64,000 nt of DNA from Pseudarthrobacter albicanus (GTDB lineage Bacteria; Actinomycetota; Actinomycetes; Actinomycetales; Micrococcaceae): NCBI RefSeq assembly GCF_018224015.1, contig NZ_JAGPOT010000006.1, forward strand, positions 80,406-144,405, written 5' to 3'. Positions 16,748-26,102 of the stretch are shown here, in pieces. Every line of letters begins with the position of its first letter. Within the stretch, counting starts at the first letter, position 1. Under the pieces are notes generated by a model that worked only from the letters and a program-made list of their open reading frames with translations, searched no databases and was not told where the DNA came from. The position numbers and the translations under genes were made by a program.

Positions 16748-17656
16748 GTGCCTGAAGAAGTCACCATCGACATTTTCAACGCCGACCCGATCACCGAAGA
16801 CGTCTCGGACGACGCCACGGAAGCCGCACCCACGACCCACGCCAGTGCTGTCCCTGCCCTGGATGCCGCCGCGGAGTCGCAGGCGGACCTCAGCGCCGAG
16901 ATGAAGGCCATCGGCGAGGCCTACGCCCAGGCGCTCAGGAACGGCGCCGCGGCGGAAACCCAGCCCCGGCTGGACTACGCCCCCTACCGCAGCAGCGTCC
17001 TGCGCCACCCGACCAAGGACCTGCACCACGCCGACCCGGAGACCATCGAAATGTACTCGCCGGCGTTCGGGCACATGGACGTCCACGCCCTCGAATCGGA
17101 CCTCACCATCGCGCACAACGGCGAACCGCTCGGCGAACGCATCATCGTCTCCGGCCGCGTGCTCGACGGCGACGGCCGCCCCGTCGCCGGCCAACTCGTC
17201 GAGATCTGGCAGGCCAACTCCTCCGGGCGCTACATCCACAAGCGCGACCAGCACCCGGCACCGATCGACCCCAACTTCACCGGCGTCGGCCGCTGCATCA
17301 CGGGCGCCGACGGCTCCTACAGCTTCACCACCATCAAGCCCGGCGCCTACCCGTGGAAGAACCACCTCAACGCCTGGCGCCCGGCCCACATCCACTTCTC
17401 GCTGTTCGGGCAGGAATTCACGCAGCGGATCATCACCCAGATGTACTTCCCCGGTGACCAGCTCTTCCCGCTGGACCCGATCTACCAGTCGATCCTGGAC
17501 CAGGACGCGCGGGACCGGCTCGTGGCCACCTACAACCACGAGCAGACCACGCCCGAATGGGCCCTGGCATACAACTGGAACATCGTCCTGACCGGCTCCA
17601 AGCGGACCTGGACCGAAAACGAGGCTCTGGGAGCAGACGGAGATGACCATGAGTAA
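16748..17656 (+). CDS. pcaH: Protocatechuate 3,4-dioxygenase beta subunit
   Basis: This 302-residue intradiol dioxygenase subunit opens protocatechuate to 3-carboxy-cis,cis-muconate with PcaG. Fe(III) ligands are visible: Tyr in SGRYIHK, Tyr in GAYPWKNH and the two His of RPAHIHFS. The enzyme core starts near residue 70. The N-terminal 60 or so residues are acidic and Ala-rich and make it longer than usual PcaH (about 240). GTG 16748 follows AAAGGAGG and is therefore a convincing start, so the extension appears real. It overlaps pcaG by 14 nt. Confidence 0.95.
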   Translation: MPEEVTIDIFNADPITEDVSDDATEAAPTTHASAVPALDAAAESQADLSAEMKAIGEAYAQALRNGAAAETQPRLDYAPYRSSVLRHPTKDLHHADPETIEMYSPAFGHMDVHALESDLTIAHNGEPLGERIIVSGRVLDGDGRPVAGQLVEIWQANSSGRYIHKRDQHPAPIDPNFTGVGRCITGADGSYSFTTIKPGAYPWKNHLNAWRPAHIHFSLFGQEFTQRIITQMYFPGDQLFPLDPIYQSILDQDARDRLVATYNHEQTTPEWALAYNWNIVLTGSKRTWTENEALGADGDDHE

Positions 17657-18245
17657 CCCCACCCCCACCAGACTGACGCCAACCCCCGGCCAGACCGTAG
17701 GACCCTTCTACGGCTACGCCCTGCCCTACAACAAGGACCGCGAGCTGCTGGCCCCCGGCACCCCGGACTCCATCCGGCTCCAGGGCACCGTGTACGACGG
17801 CGCCGGCCACCCCATCCCGGACGCGATCCTGGAAATCTGGCAGGCGGACGCCGAGGGCAATGTCCCCCACCGCACGGGATCCCTTGTGCGGGACGGCTAC
17901 ACCTTCACCGGCTTCGGCCGCAGCGCCGTCGGCCACACCGGCGTGTACACCTTCACCACGGTGAACCCCGGGCCCACCAAGGCCGGTGCGGCGCCCTTCA
18001 TCTCGGTGGTGGTTTTCGCCCGCGGCCTGATGAACCGGCTCTTCACCCGGGTCTACCTGCCGGAAAACGAGGACGCCCTGGCCGCCGACCCGCTGCTGCG
18101 CTCCCTCGAGCCGGAACGCCGCCGGACCCTGATCGCGCGCCGGGACGCCGACGGCGGCCTCACCTGGGACATCCGGCTCCAGGGCGAGGGCGAAACCGTC
18201 TTCCTGGATTTTGAAGGATCGGATGCCGGGGGCGCCGCGCAGTGA
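17643..18245 (+). CDS. pcaG: Protocatechuate 3,4-dioxygenase alpha subunit
   Basis: A 200-residue paralogue of PcaH, beginning after a short Pro-rich segment with TPGQTVGPFYGYALPY, the conserved alpha-subunit N-terminus. It includes ILEIWQADAEGNVPH and the strand TFTTVNPGPT. The iron ligands are supplied by PcaH, and PcaG lacks the YxxHxH arrangement, as expected. The start lies inside the end of pcaH (ATG 17643 or ATG 17649), and its TGA overlaps the pcaB GTG, giving tight translational coupling. Confidence 0.95.
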   Translation: MTMSNPTPTRLTPTPGQTVGPFYGYALPYNKDRELLAPGTPDSIRLQGTVYDGAGHPIPDAILEIWQADAEGNVPHRTGSLVRDGYTFTGFGRSAVGHTGVYTFTTVNPGPTKAGAAPFISVVVFARGLMNRLFTRVYLPENEDALAADPLLRSLEPERRRTLIARRDADGGLTWDIRLQGEGETVFLDFEGSDAGGAAQ

Positions 18246-19768
18246 CTGATCCGCACCGCTCCGGCGGCGACGCCGGCCTGCACCGCGATATTGGACTGCA
18301 CGGCGACGTTGGCCTGCTCAGCCCCGTGTCGGCGTCGCCCCTCGTGGCGGCGCTGACCGGGGACGGGGCGGTGCTCGGGGCGATCCTCGCCGTCGAGGCC
18401 GCCTGGGCCGCCGTCCTGGAAAACGCCGGACTGGCCCCGGCCGGCTCCGCCGCGGTGGTGGCAGCCGCCGCGCAGGTGGACCGCTACGACGCCGCCGGCA
18501 TCGCCGTCCGCGCGCAGGGCGGCGCCAACCCGGTGATCCCGCTGCTGGCCGACCTCCGCGCCCAGGTCAAAGCCCTGGACACGGACGACGTGGGGGCGGT
18601 GAAAGCGGTGCACACCTCGCTGACCAGCCAGGACGTGCTCGACACCGCGCTCATGCTGCTGGCCCGCAACGCCCTCCCGGCGCTCCTGGGCGACCTGAAG
18701 CGGACGACGGCGGCGCTGGCAGCCCTCGCCGAACAGCACTCCGGCACGCTGTGCGTGGGCCGTAGCCTGACCCAGCACTCGCTGCCCTTCACCTTCGGGC
18801 TCAAGGCAGCCCAGTGGTTCCACGGCGTCGCCGCCGCGGCGCGCCGGCTTGAAGCACTGGAGCTGCCGGTCCAGACCGGCGGTGCGGCCGGAACGCTGGC
18901 AGCTGGCACCGCGCTGACCGACGGCTCAGCCGTGACCCCCTTCGACCTTGCGGACCGCCTCGCCGCCGCACTGGGGCTGGCTGCCACGCCGGGGCCGTGG
19001 CACACCAACCGGCTGGCCGTCACCGCCCTGGGTGACGCCCTGGCCGCGGTGACGGATGCGCTGGGCAAAATCGCCGGCGACGTCCTGTTCCTGAGCCGTC
19101 CGGAAGTGGCGGAGCTTGCGGAGCCACGCGCCGCGGGACGGGGCGTTTCCTCGGCCATGCCGCAGAAACAGAACCCGGTCCTCTCCGTGCTGGTCCGCAG
19201 CGCAGCGCTCCAGGCACCCGCCCTGGCCGCCCAGCTGCACCTTGCCGCCGCCAATTTCAACGACGAACGCCCCGACGGTGCCTGGCACACCGAGTGGCCG
19301 GCCCTCCGCCAGCTGCTCCGGCTGGCCCTCGGCGCCGCCGGGCAGCTTACGGAGCTCGCCGAGGGGCTGCAGCTCTTCCCGGCGGCCATGCGCCGCAACC
19401 TGGACCTGTCCGGGCCCTTGCTGCTCAGCGAGGGAGTGTCCGCCGCAGTGGCGCCGCTGCTCGCCGCGGACAGCGCGGGCCTGACCGGCAAGCAGCAGCT
19501 GCAGGCCATCGTGGAGCAGACACTCCAGGCCCCCGCCGCCGGGCAGGCAGCCACCTACCGGCGGCTGCTCCGTGCGGCCGTGCCCGCGGAGCAGCTCCCC
19601 GATACCCGCCTCGAGGAGCTGCTGGACCCGGCCGGCTACCTGGGCCAGGCCGCCGAAATCTCCCGCCGCATCCTCGCGGCCTACCCGGACTATGCCCGCG
19701 GCCCAGCTGCCCGCGCCGACGCCGGACCCTCACTGAATCCCGACCTGAACGGAGCCTCCCGTGGCTAG
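18242..19768 (+). CDS. pcaB: 3-carboxy-cis,cis-muconate cycloisomerase
   Basis: A 508-residue member of the fumarase/aspartase superfamily, with SSAMPQKQNPVLSVLVRS as the superfamily signature. An N-terminal segment, GDVGLLSPVSASPLVAALTGD, is close to other PcaB proteins. It converts carboxymuconate to 4-carboxymuconolactone. It is somewhat longer than the usual 450 residues, owing to an N-terminal leader and a C-terminal tail. GTG 18242 overlaps the pcaG stop (GTGA), and the end overlaps the pcaD start by 8 nt. Confidence 0.93.
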   Translation: MTDPHRSGGDAGLHRDIGLHGDVGLLSPVSASPLVAALTGDGAVLGAILAVEAAWAAVLENAGLAPAGSAAVVAAAAQVDRYDAAGIAVRAQGGANPVIPLLADLRAQVKALDTDDVGAVKAVHTSLTSQDVLDTALMLLARNALPALLGDLKRTTAALAALAEQHSGTLCVGRSLTQHSLPFTFGLKAAQWFHGVAAAARRLEALELPVQTGGAAGTLAAGTALTDGSAVTPFDLADRLAAALGLAATPGPWHTNRLAVTALGDALAAVTDALGKIAGDVLFLSRPEVAELAEPRAAGRGVSSAMPQKQNPVLSVLVRSAALQAPALAAQLHLAAANFNDERPDGAWHTEWPALRQLLRLALGAAGQLTELAEGLQLFPAAMRRNLDLSGPLLLSEGVSAAVAPLLAADSAGLTGKQQLQAIVEQTLQAPAAGQAATYRRLLRAAVPAEQLPDTRLEELLDPAGYLGQAAEISRRILAAYPDYARGPAARADAGPSLNPDLNGASRG

Positions 19769-20564
19769 ACCAACGATCAAGGCACTACTGCTTTCGCCCG
19801 AGCGCCCTCTCGGCGACAAGCCCCTCCTGGTGGTGGGACCGTCCCTCGGGACGTCCTCACTGCTGTGGGCCCGGGCCGGCGCCCTGCTCGGCGGCGACTT
19901 CGACGTCGTCGCCTGGGACCTGCCCGGCCACGGCATCTCGCCGGCCGCGACGGAAACCTTTGACGTCCCGGAGCTGGCCGACGCCGTGATCGGGCTCGTC
20001 GATTCGATCGCGCCCGGCGCGCGGTTCCACTACGCCGGTGTTTCCCTCGGCGGGGCCACCGGGCTGCAGCTGGGCATCAAACACGGCGAACGGCTCAAGA
20101 GCCTGTCCGTGCAGTGCACCGGAGCGAATCTCGGCACGCCGGAGGGCTGGCTGGAACGCGCCGAAACCGTGCGCACCCAGGGCACCCCGGTGATGATCCA
20201 GGGCTCGGCGGAGCGCTGGTTCGGCCCCGGCTTCATGGAACGCGAACCCGAACTCAGCAGCCGGCTCCTGCACTCCCTGCGCGATGCCGACCGCTTCAGC
20301 TACGCCTACTGCTGCGAAGCCCTCGCCGGCTACGACGTCCGGGACGAACTCGGCAGCATCCGCGTCCCCGTGCTGGCCGTGGCGGGCGTCGAGGACACCG
20401 TCGCGCCGCCGCCGTTCGCCGAAGAGATCGCCGCCGGCATCACCGCCGGCGGCGGCACCGCCACCGCGGTAGCACTGGAAGGCGTGGCCCACCTGGCACC
20501 CTTCGAGGCGCCGGGCGTCGTGGCGGACCTCCTCCGGACGTTCATCGGGGGAAACGAAAAGTGA
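19761..20564 (+). CDS. pcaD: 3-oxoadipate enol-lactonase
   Basis: A 267-residue alpha/beta hydrolase with nucleophile Ser in AGVSLGGATG, oxyanion-region VGPSLGTSSLLW, acid residue in VAGVEDTVAP and His in GVAHLAPFEAP. It hydrolyses beta-ketoadipate enol-lactone to 3-oxoadipate, where the protocatechuate and catechol branches merge. It is a separate gene here and not fused to pcaC as the PcaL form known in some actinomycetes. GTG 19761 lies inside the end of pcaB, and the stop overlaps the pcaC start (GTGA). Confidence 0.95.
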   Translation: MARPTIKALLLSPERPLGDKPLLVVGPSLGTSSLLWARAGALLGGDFDVVAWDLPGHGISPAATETFDVPELADAVIGLVDSIAPGARFHYAGVSLGGATGLQLGIKHGERLKSLSVQCTGANLGTPEGWLERAETVRTQGTPVMIQGSAERWFGPGFMEREPELSSRLLHSLRDADRFSYAYCCEALAGYDVRDELGSIRVPVLAVAGVEDTVAPPPFAEEIAAGITAGGGTATAVALEGVAHLAPFEAPGVVADLLRTFIGGNEK

Positions 20565-21028
20565 GCCCCGTCATCCCCGGTCCCGGACTCTCCGGCCCGG
20601 AAAGAAACGGTGTGGTCCAGCCGGACGCCACCAGCCAGGAAATCTACGACGGCGGCATGGCGGTGCGCCGCGAGGTGCTCGGCGCCGCCCACGTGGACCG
20701 CGCCAACGCCAACAAGGACGCCTTCACCGGGGACTTCCAGGACATGATCACCCGGATCGCCTGGGGCGGCATCTGGACCCGCCCCGGGCTGACCCGGCAG
20801 ATGCGCTCCGCCGTCACCATCACCGCCATGGTGGCCAACGGGCACTGGGAAGAACTGGCAATGCACATCCGCGCGGCCATCACCAACGGCCTGAGCAGGG
20901 ACGACATCAAGGAGATCCTGCTCCAGACCGCCATCTATTGCGGAGTCCCCTCCGCCAACACCGCCTTCAAGACCGCCCAGCAGGTCTTCGCCCAGATCGA
21001 CGAACCCGCCGCCCACCCAACTAGGTAG
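20561..21028 (+). CDS. pcaC: 4-carboxymuconolactone decarboxylase
   Basis: A 155-residue CMD/AhpD-fold protein with the core ITRIAWGGIWTRPGL and a helix ending in TAIYCGVPSAN, typical of PcaC. It decarboxylates carboxymuconolactone to the enol-lactone used by PcaD. The GTG at 20561 overlaps the pcaD TGA. The last residues (PTR) and the TAG stop are encoded by the left arm of an intergenic palindromic repeat, so the repeat has set the C-terminus. Confidence 0.95.
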   Translation: MSPVIPGPGLSGPERNGVVQPDATSQEIYDGGMAVRREVLGAAHVDRANANKDAFTGDFQDMITRIAWGGIWTRPGLTRQMRSAVTITAMVANGHWEELAMHIRAAITNGLSRDDIKEILLQTAIYCGVPSANTAFKTAQQVFAQIDEPAAHPTR

Positions 21029-21081
21029 CAGTAGATGTCGTTTTGGGCCCTCAAAACGACATTCACTGCGAGCTAGTTGGG
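21016..21081. repeat. 66-bp palindromic repeat between pcaC and pcaF
   Basis: The outer arms CCCAACTAG (21016-21024) and CTAGTTGGG (21073-21081) and the inner arms ATGTCGTTTTG (21035-21045) and CAAAACGACAT (21052-21062) are perfect. The segments between them pair partly, and the loop is GGCCCT. It looks like a member of an interspersed palindromic (REP/MITE-like) family rather than a simple terminator. As a hairpin it could attenuate or separate pcaHGBDC from pcaFIJ mRNA. Confidence 0.75.
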
Positions 21082-21104
21082 ACACACAGAATCAGAGGAG
21101 CAGA

Positions 21105-22340
<1,236 letters not shown>

Positions 22341-22343
22341 AGC

Positions 22344-23003
22344 ATGTTGAATTTCGTAGACACCGTCGGCGAGGCCGTCGCCGGCATCAAGGACGGCTCC
22401 ACCGTCATGATCGGCGGGTTCGGCAACGCGGGCCAGCCGTTCGAACTCATCGACGCCCTGATGGACTGCGGCGCCACGGACCTCACCGTGGTTAACAACA
22501 ACGCCGGCCAGGGCGACCAGGGCCTCGCGCTGCTCATCAAGGAGGGCCGGGTCAGGAAGATGATCTGCTCCTTCCCCCGGCAGTCCGATTCCTGGCACTT
22601 CGACACAAAGTACCGGGCCGGCGAGATTGAACTGGAACTCGTCCCGCAGGGCAACCTGGCCGAGCGCATCCGCGCCGCCGGCGCCGGAATCGGCGGCTTC
22701 TTCACCCCCACCGGCTACGGCACCATGCTCGCCGAGGGCAAGGAGACCCGGGTCATCGACGGCCGCGGCCAGGTCTTCGAGACCCCCATCCACGCCGATG
22801 TCGCCCTGATCAAGGCGCTCAAGGCCGACGGCAGGGGCAACCTTGTCTACCGCAAGACGGCCCGCAACTTCGGCCCGATCATGGCCGCCGCCGCCAAGCA
22901 CACCGTGGTCCAGGTCGCCGAGATCGTCCCCACGGGCGGCCTCGACCCGGAGATCATCGTGACCCCCGGAATCTACGTCAACAGCATTGTGAAGGTGGCC
23001 TGA
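22344..23003 (+). CDS. pcaI: 3-oxoadipate CoA-transferase subunit A
   Basis: A 219-residue family I CoA-transferase alpha subunit with GSTVMIGGFGNAGQPFELI and TPTGYGT, both conserved. With PcaJ it transfers CoA from succinyl-CoA to 3-oxoadipate. It lies 3 bp after pcaF and 1 bp before pcaJ, clearly one operon. SCOT-type acetoacetate transferases are close relatives, but the neighbours settle the substrate. Confidence 0.94.
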   Translation: MLNFVDTVGEAVAGIKDGSTVMIGGFGNAGQPFELIDALMDCGATDLTVVNNNAGQGDQGLALLIKEGRVRKMICSFPRQSDSWHFDTKYRAGEIELELVPQGNLAERIRAAGAGIGGFFTPTGYGTMLAEGKETRVIDGRGQVFETPIHADVALIKALKADGRGNLVYRKTARNFGPIMAAAAKHTVVQVAEIVPTGGLDPEIIVTPGIYVNSIVKVA

Positions 23004-23004
23004 A

Positions 23005-23688
23005 ATGAGCAGCACCCAGACGTCCATCCAGACCTCCGAGAAGCCGCTGGGCCGCGATGACCTGGCCCGCCTGGTCGCGCGGGACATCAAGCCGGGCTCC
23101 TTCGTGAACCTGGGCATCGGCCAGCCCACCCTGGTCTCCAACTACCTGGAGCCGGAGCAGAACATCACGCTCCACACCGAGAACGGCATGCTGGGCATGG
23201 GCCCGGAAGCCACCGGGGACCAGATCGACGGGGACCTCATCAACGCCGGCAAGATCCCGGTGACCGAACTGCCCGGCGCGTCCTACTTCCACCACGCGGA
23301 CTCCTTCGCGATCATGCGCGGCGGGCACCTGGACATCTGCGTGCTCGGGGCGTTCCAGGTCTCCGCCACCGGCGACCTGGCCAACTGGCACACCGGCGCC
23401 CCGGACGCGATCCCGGCGGTCGGCGGGGCCATGGACCTCGCCACCGGTGCCAAGGACGTCTTCGTGATGATGACGCTCCTGACCCGTGAAGGCGTGTCCA
23501 AGCTCGTGGAGACCTGCACGTACCCGCTGACCGGGATCGGCTGTGTGACGCGCGTGTACACGGACAAGGCAGTGTTCCTGACCGGCCCGGACGGCGTCGA
23601 GGTGCGGGAAACCTTCGGCTGCACGTTGGCGGAGCTGCAGGCGATGGTGCCGGTGCCGCTCAAGGCCGCGTCCGCCGTCGGAAGCTGA
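23005..23688 (+). CDS. pcaJ: 3-oxoadipate CoA-transferase subunit B
   Basis: A 227-residue beta subunit with the catalytic Glu in HTENGMLGMGP and the GIGQPTLVSNYL segment near the N-terminus. It forms the active heteromer with PcaI. It ends 25 bp before the inverted repeat at 23713-23775, which probably acts as the operon's 3' boundary. Confidence 0.94.
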   Translation: MSSTQTSIQTSEKPLGRDDLARLVARDIKPGSFVNLGIGQPTLVSNYLEPEQNITLHTENGMLGMGPEATGDQIDGDLINAGKIPVTELPGASYFHHADSFAIMRGGHLDICVLGAFQVSATGDLANWHTGAPDAIPAVGGAMDLATGAKDVFVMMTLLTREGVSKLVETCTYPLTGIGCVTRVYTDKAVFLTGPDGVEVRETFGCTLAELQAMVPVPLKAASAVGS

Positions 23689-23712
23689 CAGGCCGGCCTC
23701 TTCCGCCCCGCT

Positions 23713-23775
23713 GCGCGAACGTACACTTCAGGCCCGCAAAACGGCGGTTTCAGGGCCTGACGTGTACGTTCGCGC
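23713..23775. repeat. 63-bp palindromic element between pcaJ and the IclR gene
   Basis: Two 23-bp arms (23713-23735 and 23753-23775) are complementary except for one T/G position. The 17-nt loop itself contains AAAC...GTTT. Its sequence is unrelated to the repeat at 21016-21081. It probably folds into a strong hairpin at the end of pcaFIJ mRNA. No T-tract follows, so it is better viewed as a REP-like element with possible RNA-stabilising or blocking effect than as a classical terminator. Confidence 0.7.
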
Positions 23776-23795
23776 GGATAAAGTGGTGCGAGACC

Positions 23796-24611
23796 ATGAG
23801 GTGGGATATGATTGAGGCAGTAAAGGGCGGCGCGCCCGCCGCCAGCGACCAGTACGTGCAGTCGCTGGCGCGCGGACTGGCCGTGATCCGGGCGTTCGAC
23901 ACGGACCATCCGAAGATGACGCTTACGGAGGTGGCGGCCCGGACCGACCTCACCCGCGCCACCGCACGCCGGTTCCTGTACACCCTCGTGGAGCTCGGCT
24001 ATGTCCGCACCGACGGAAAGATCTTCGCGCTGACCGCCAAGGTGCTGCAGCTCGGCTACGCCTACCTGTCCGGGCTGTCCCTGCCGCAGCTCGCGCAGCC
24101 ACACCTGGAGGAGCTGGCGCTGCGGCTGGGGGAATCGACGTCGGCGGCCGTCCTCGACGGCACCGACATCGCGTACATCGCGCGGGTGTCGACCAAGCGG
24201 ATCATGACCGTCGGCATCACCGTCGGCACGCGGTTCCCGGCGTACGCCACGTCGATGGGGCGGGTACTGCTCGCCGCCCTCCCGCCGGCCCAGCTCCAGG
24301 ACTACCTCGCGGCCGCCGAGATCCGGCCGCTCACCCCGCGGGCCCTCGGGACGGGGGAGGCGCTGCTGGCGGAGCTGGACACCGTCCGCGCGCAGGGCTG
24401 GTGCCTGCTGAACCAGGAACTCGAACTCGGGCTGATGTCCGTCGCGGCCCCGGTCCATGACGGGCCGAAGGTCGTGGCCGCCATCAACGTCTCCCTGCAG
24501 GCCCAAACCGTCGGCGCGCAGCCTGATCCGGAAAGCTACCTGGCGGGAGTGCGGGCGGCGACGGTTGCCACCGCGGAGCTCATCTCGGCGGACCTGTCCT
24601 CGGGACGGTAG
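23796..24611 (+). CDS. pcaR: IclR-family regulator, PcaR/PcaU type
   Basis: A 271-residue regulator with the PcaR-like N-terminus YVQSLARGLAVIRAFD, HTH MTLTEVAARTDLTRATARRFLYTL and effector domain with TRFPAYATSMGRVLLAAL and GWCLLNQELELGLMSVA. It closely follows the PcaR/PobR/CatR subgroup pattern that senses beta-ketoadipate or protocatechuate. The start is ATG 23796 or ATG 23808. It lies just after pcaFIJ on the same strand and probably activates or represses the pca genes. Confidence 0.9.
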   Translation: MRWDMIEAVKGGAPAASDQYVQSLARGLAVIRAFDTDHPKMTLTEVAARTDLTRATARRFLYTLVELGYVRTDGKIFALTAKVLQLGYAYLSGLSLPQLAQPHLEELALRLGESTSAAVLDGTDIAYIARVSTKRIMTVGITVGTRFPAYATSMGRVLLAALPPAQLQDYLAAAEIRPLTPRALGTGEALLAELDTVRAQGWCLLNQELELGLMSVAAPVHDGPKVVAAINVSLQAQTVGAQPDPESYLAGVRAATVATAELISADLSSGR

Positions 24612-24635
24612 CGGCGGCGGCCCTGCCGGCAGGTG

Positions 24636-24866
24636 TCAGGAGCCCGCGATGGGCCCGGTCGAAATGGTGATCTTGACCCCGGCGGGGTCGTCGCTGATCA
24701 GCAGGCGCAGGTCCCTGCCCACGAGCGAGGCATGGGCGTCCTCGCTGTCCCCGGGTGCCAGTTGGGAGGCGAGCCGGGTGACCGCCAAGGCCATGGCCCG
24801 CCCCCAGTCATGGGGATCCATGCTGGATGCCTCGGCCTCGGCCGAGTAGTTCTCTGGTTCGGTCAT
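24636..24866 (-). CDS. Small acidic hypothetical protein
   Basis: A 76-residue acidic protein beginning MTEPENYSAEAEASSM, with GCGGGGG a few bases before ATG 24866. The second half (LRLLISDDPAGVKITISTG) is likely beta-structured. No family is recognised. It converges with the IclR gene and is divergent from the lipid kinase gene 220 bp away. Confidence 0.55.
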   Translation of the reverse strand: MTEPENYSAEAEASSMDPHDWGRAMALAVTRLASQLAPGDSEDAHASLVGRDLRLLISDDPAGVKITISTGPIAGS

Positions 24867-25086
24867 GATTCCCCCGCGTTCCGCGCCTGGAGCGTGGCCC
24901 GTCAGCTGGTCCGGACGGGCAGTGAGATTGTGCCCGCGTGCTCCACAGTACATAAGAATGGCCAGTCTAATGACCCCGCGGACGGAACGTCCACGATTCG
25001 CGCCCCCGCGGTGCTGAGGTTACGGCCGGAGTCCGGCTAGGCTTTCAGTTCGGGACACACCCGCCTCCCCGCCCCCGAAGGACGCC

Positions 25087-26022
25087 ATGCCAGAGAACAA
25101 CCCCGCGCTTGATGGCAAAACACAGCCCAGGCGCGCCGCCGTGATCATCAATCCGATGAAATCCTCCGGTGCGGCGCTGCAGGGGGCCATCTACCGGCTC
25201 TGCGAGACGCAGGGCTGGACCGAGCCGCTCTGGCTGGAGACAACCGTCGAAGACCCGGGCGCCGGGCAGGCCCGCCAGGCGCTGGATGAAGGGGTCGACG
25301 TCGTCATCGCCGCCGGCGGCGACGGTACGGTCCGCTGCGTCGCAGAGGTCCTCGCGGGTACCGGAACTCCCCTGGGCCTGGTTCCCCTGGGCACCGGCAA
25401 CCTGCTGGCCCGCAACCTCGGCATCAACGTCAGCGACCCGGTAGCGGCCTGCCTCGACGTCCTGAACGGCAGCGAAAAGTCCCTGGACGTGGTCAAGGCA
25501 ACCCTGGACCGGGAAGACGAACTGGTGTTCCTCGTGATGGCGGGACTCGGGTATGACGCCGCCATCATGGCCGACACCGTGGACGTGCTGAAAGACCGCA
25601 TGGGCTGGCTCGCCTACGTTGAGGCCGGCATCCGCAAACTGCCGGGCAAGCCCGTGAGGGCGAGGATCAGCGTCGACGGCGGGGAGCCGGTCCGCCGCCG
25701 GATCCGCAGCGTCATGGTCGGCAACTGCGGCCGCCTCATGGGGGGCGTCGAAATCTTCCCCGAGGCAAAAACCGACGACGGCGTGCTTGACCTGCTGATC
25801 CTGGCACCGCGCGGCCGGCTCGGCTGGCTCGGCGTGATCGCCGGCATTTTCGGCCGCAGCAAAGGCGAGACGGAATCCGTCGAGTATTTCCAGGGAAAAT
25901 CGGCCGAGATCACCCTGGAGCACGAACAGGAGTTCCAAGTGGACGGCGACCATGTGGGCGCCGGAACGCACCTGACCATGACGGTGGAGCCGGCCGCGCT
26001 CAAGATCAGAATGGCCGTCTAG
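25087..26022 (+). CDS. Diacylglycerol/lipid kinase family protein (YegS/DagK-like)
   Basis: A 311-residue protein with the DAGK catalytic domain: N-terminal RRAAVIINPMKSS, the nucleotide-binding AAGGDGTVRCVAEVL, and PLGTGNLLARNLGI. The C-terminal beta-sandwich follows, ending in DGDHVGAGTHLTMTVEP. It would phosphorylate diacylglycerol or a related lipid using ATP at the inner membrane face. Monocistronic; ATG 25087. Confidence 0.9.
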   Translation: MPENNPALDGKTQPRRAAVIINPMKSSGAALQGAIYRLCETQGWTEPLWLETTVEDPGAGQARQALDEGVDVVIAAGGDGTVRCVAEVLAGTGTPLGLVPLGTGNLLARNLGINVSDPVAACLDVLNGSEKSLDVVKATLDREDELVFLVMAGLGYDAAIMADTVDVLKDRMGWLAYVEAGIRKLPGKPVRARISVDGGEPVRRRIRSVMVGNCGRLMGGVEIFPEAKTDDGVLDLLILAPRGRLGWLGVIAGIFGRSKGETESVEYFQGKSAEITLEHEQEFQVDGDHVGAGTHLTMTVEPAALKIRMAV

Positions 26023-26102
26023 GCCGACTCGCCTGACTCCCGGTCGGGCCGCAGCGCCCGGTGGATGCCCGTGTCCGACGACGCCGGCGGAGTTCCGGCC
26101 GC

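Noticed and set aside
19761..21028. Fused PcaL (enol-lactonase plus decarboxylase)
   Set aside because: A TGA stop ends pcaD and a separate GTG starts pcaC in another frame (GTGA overlap), so they are two proteins.
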